Shown piece by piece: positions 62,899 to 64,000 of a stretch of DNA of 64,000 nucleotides. This DNA is from JBHJGS01 sp050331575 (GTDB lineage: Bacteria; Pseudomonadota; Alphaproteobacteria; Sphingomonadales; Rhodothalassiaceae), in NCBI GenBank assembly GCA_050331575.1, contig JBHJGS010000008.1:54201-118200 (forward strand), read 5' to 3'. A model generated the notes under the pieces. It was not told the origin of the DNA. It searched no databases and saw only the letters and a program-made list of their open reading frames with translations. The stretch's first letter is position 1. Every line of letters starts with the position of its first letter. The position numbers and the translations under genes were made by a program.

Positions 62899-63254
62899 GA
62901 CGTGCTCCTTTTGAGATAGGCTTCCTTCAAGCGAGCGGTCAGGTCGCGGAAGCCGTTGCGGTCGGCCTGGCTGAGATCGGCCCGCTGGTTCTTCGCGAAG
63001 GCCGTCAGGGCGAAGAGCGGCATCGCGGCGCTGTGAAAGAAGTAGATCACGCGGGCACCGCCCCGTTTGCCGCGACCGGGCAAGGCCCATCGCAGCTTGC
63101 GAACACCGCCAGTGCCGGGAATGACATCGCCGGCTGCGGGATTGTAGGCGAGATAATCCACCAACACCGCACGCTCCTCTTCGTCCATCATGCGCCCCGT
63201 TGCGGAGATGAATTCCGGCGTCTCGATGACGCTGACGGGCGCTTTTTCGACCAT
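62895..63254 (-). CDS. Type II toxin, RelE/HigB family
   Basis: A 119-residue protein with the RelE-type core LVDYLAYNPAAGDVIPGTGG, VRKLRWALPGRGKRGGARV and IYFFHSAAMPLFALTAFAKN, ending in a helix rich in Lys and Arg. RelE/HigB toxins cut mRNA on the ribosome. The ATG at 63254 is preceded by GGAG at a somewhat long spacing; the longer frame from 63371 is an extension. It stands first in a toxin-antitoxin-recombinase operon. Confidence 0.88.
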   Translation of the reverse strand: MVEKAPVSVIETPEFISATGRMMDEEERAVLVDYLAYNPAAGDVIPGTGGVRKLRWALPGRGKRGGARVIYFFHSAAMPLFALTAFAKNQRADLSQADRNGFRDLTARLKEAYLKRSTS

Positions 63255-63300
63255 TCTCAATATACTCCAATGAGGCAGTTTTGGCAAGCGATTTCGTGGG

Positions 63301-63555
63301 TCATTCCCAATCGGATTCCGGCCCGAACATCTCGTCGAGAAGGTCTCCGAACCATCGCTCGAACACGTCAACTTCTTCGGGCGTGACCGGCACGTCGTCC
63401 GGCCAATCGTCCACGACGCGCCAGTCCGAGAGATCGTCCGTGACCGGACGTCCCCGCGGTTTCGGCTCCGGCAATTTACAGTAATCGTAAAGATCGATCC
63501 GTTCAGCCGGATCGTATGCGGCGCGCCGCCGACGGTTCTTTCGCGAAGATGTCAT
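63301..63555 (-). CDS. Hypothetical acidic protein
   Basis: An 84-residue frame from the ATG at 63555. A basic start (TSSRKNRRRRAAYD) is followed by a strongly acidic half (DDWPDDVPVTPEEVDVFERW). No family is recognised and no good ribosome site is seen. It lies just upstream of the toxin gene on the same strand, 46 bases away, and might be part of the same unit. Confidence 0.5.
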   Translation of the reverse strand: MTSSRKNRRRRAAYDPAERIDLYDYCKLPEPKPRGRPVTDDLSDWRVVDDWPDDVPVTPEEVDVFERWFGDLLDEMFGPESDWE

Positions 63556-63864
63556 GAGCCGAGGCTGGCGGTCTTGAGCGCATTTTTGAAGAGAATAGGC
63601 GTCGTAGGAGTGCTGCGGAAAACAACGACAGGTATTCGGCGAGACCTGTTCCACGGTCCTTCGCCTGTTACGCGGTTAGCTTGCGGCAATCGCCGATCGA
63701 GCCCGACGCGCCATTTGAACGGCTTCAGTCAAGCGCGCTCAATCCTGCGAACGGGACGTCTCATATTCTCCTCTGAAAGGCATTTGGAGGGGAAAGCCTT
63801 CCCCTGCGGCCGAGCCAAGGTCTCGGCCGACCCCTTCTGCGGGGAGACCCCGCAACGCCCCCTA
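63556..63864. other. Non-coding stretch before the insertion sequence
   Basis: No frame here looks like a gene; the open frames have no ribosome sites and unusual composition. The promoter of the small-protein/toxin-antitoxin/recombinase genes should lie at its left side. Confidence 0.45.
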
Positions 63865-64000
63865 GGCTCTGTTGACAAACTGGATTCACAAGCGAGCTAA
63901 AATCTGATTCAAGATAGCTTTTGCGGAGGTTATCTTGGCACGATTGCTGATGGGAGATGCCGAGTGGGCATTTTTTGAACCCTTTGTGATGGCGGTTCGA
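63865..64000 (+). mobile_element. IS5-like insertion sequence, left end (cut by window edge)
   Basis: The element seems to begin at GGCTCTGTTGACAAAC directly after CTA, which fits the short CTAG or TNA-type target sites of IS5 relatives. The transposase gene starts 70 bases in. The right inverted repeat lies outside the window, so the boundary is provisional. Confidence 0.65.
63935..64000 (+). CDS. IS5 family transposase, N-terminal 22 residues
   Basis: A TTG start at 63935, with GGAGG 5-9 bases upstream, opens a frame reading LARLLMGDAEWAFFEPFV to the window edge. The start wording, with DAEWAFFEPF, is typical of IS5-group transposases (DUF4096 N-terminal domain). The DDE catalytic part is outside the window. 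Confidence 0.75.
   Translation, partial: MARLLMGDAEWAFFEPFVMAVR

Larger units (their letters stand above)
60960..64000. mobile_element. Integrative element inserted at tRNA-Ser (left end; right end outside window)
   Basis: The stretch begins at the tRNA-Ser 3' end and carries a serine recombinase, a toxin-antitoxin pair, a small orphan gene and an IS5-like element. The recombinase frame runs into the tRNA, as expected when insertion restores the tRNA end. A second copy of the tRNA 3' end was not found before base 64000, so the right border and total size are unknown. Confidence 0.55.

Noticed and set aside
1..64000. CRISPR arrays, rRNA genes or a replication origin
   Set aside because: No regularly spaced repeats, no rRNA-like stretches and no clustered DnaA boxes were found on reading both strands.

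Overview
The window is high-GC DNA, densely packed with genes, from an alphaproteobacterium. The evidence is the alphaproteobacterial forms of aspS and gltX, a CC0125/CC1285-type lipoprotein, two large TonB-dependent receptors, an STN/FecR/ECF-sigma cassette, and many 4-base ATGA or GTGA stop/start overlaps. I cannot name the genus. Most of the window is ordinary chromosome rich in translation and tRNA-modification genes. The right end is accessory DNA.

Layout: (1-9.9 kb) a DUF2336 protein and a gamma-carbonic-anhydrase-like protein on the minus strand; then a plus-strand run of a Kef-type antiporter, mnmC, a patatin-like lipase and murI, each overlapping the next; then an AsmA-like membrane protein and an M50/CBS protease. 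(9.9-17.9 kb) trmFO, an NrtS-like/chemotaxis-receptor gene pair, a small orphan, an SRPBCC protein, and the nadE-gltX-cysS group. (18-25 kb) an RND efflux permease and adaptor, and a periplasmic M1 aminopeptidase. (25-31.2 kb) a phosphoribosyltransferase, guanine deaminase, an exported amidohydrolase and a TonB-dependent receptor, which together look like uptake and salvage of nitrogen heterocycles. (31.2-42 kb) a lipoprotein, an enoyl-CoA hydratase, DUF4199, a stand-alone LigD-type polymerase domain, a redoxin/2OG-oxygenase fusion, an alpha/beta hydrolase with an acyl-CoA ligase, rnd, aspS and a small membrane protein. (42-45.5 kb) a frameshifted CHRD/PEP-CTERM-like secreted protein and a large orphan protein of 889 residues. 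(46-53.9 kb) an ECF sigma / FecR / STN-TonB-receptor transport-signalling cassette, a periplasmic S9 peptidase, and a tgt gene whose product lacks the usual zinc cysteines.

Accessory DNA starts at tRNA-Lys (53951). Next to it is a two-gene cassette that I read as a bacterial NLR system: a small Bell-like effector and an NB-ARC/WD40 protein. Both carry the same short glycine-rich motif, at the effector C-terminus and the NLR N-terminus, which suggests amyloid-type signalling between them. Each of the two genes is interrupted by one single-base indel as sequenced. After an ATP-grasp/CocE operon and a TonB-domain protein comes tRNA-Ser(GGA). An integrative element has inserted into it: its serine recombinase reads into the tRNA gene, and a toxin-antitoxin pair lies directly upstream in the same overlapping operon. 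The window ends inside an IS5-like insertion sequence.

A 52-bp dispersed element, able to fold into a hairpin with compensating base changes, occurs three times in intergenic DNA (13.4, 17.9 and 60.1 kb).
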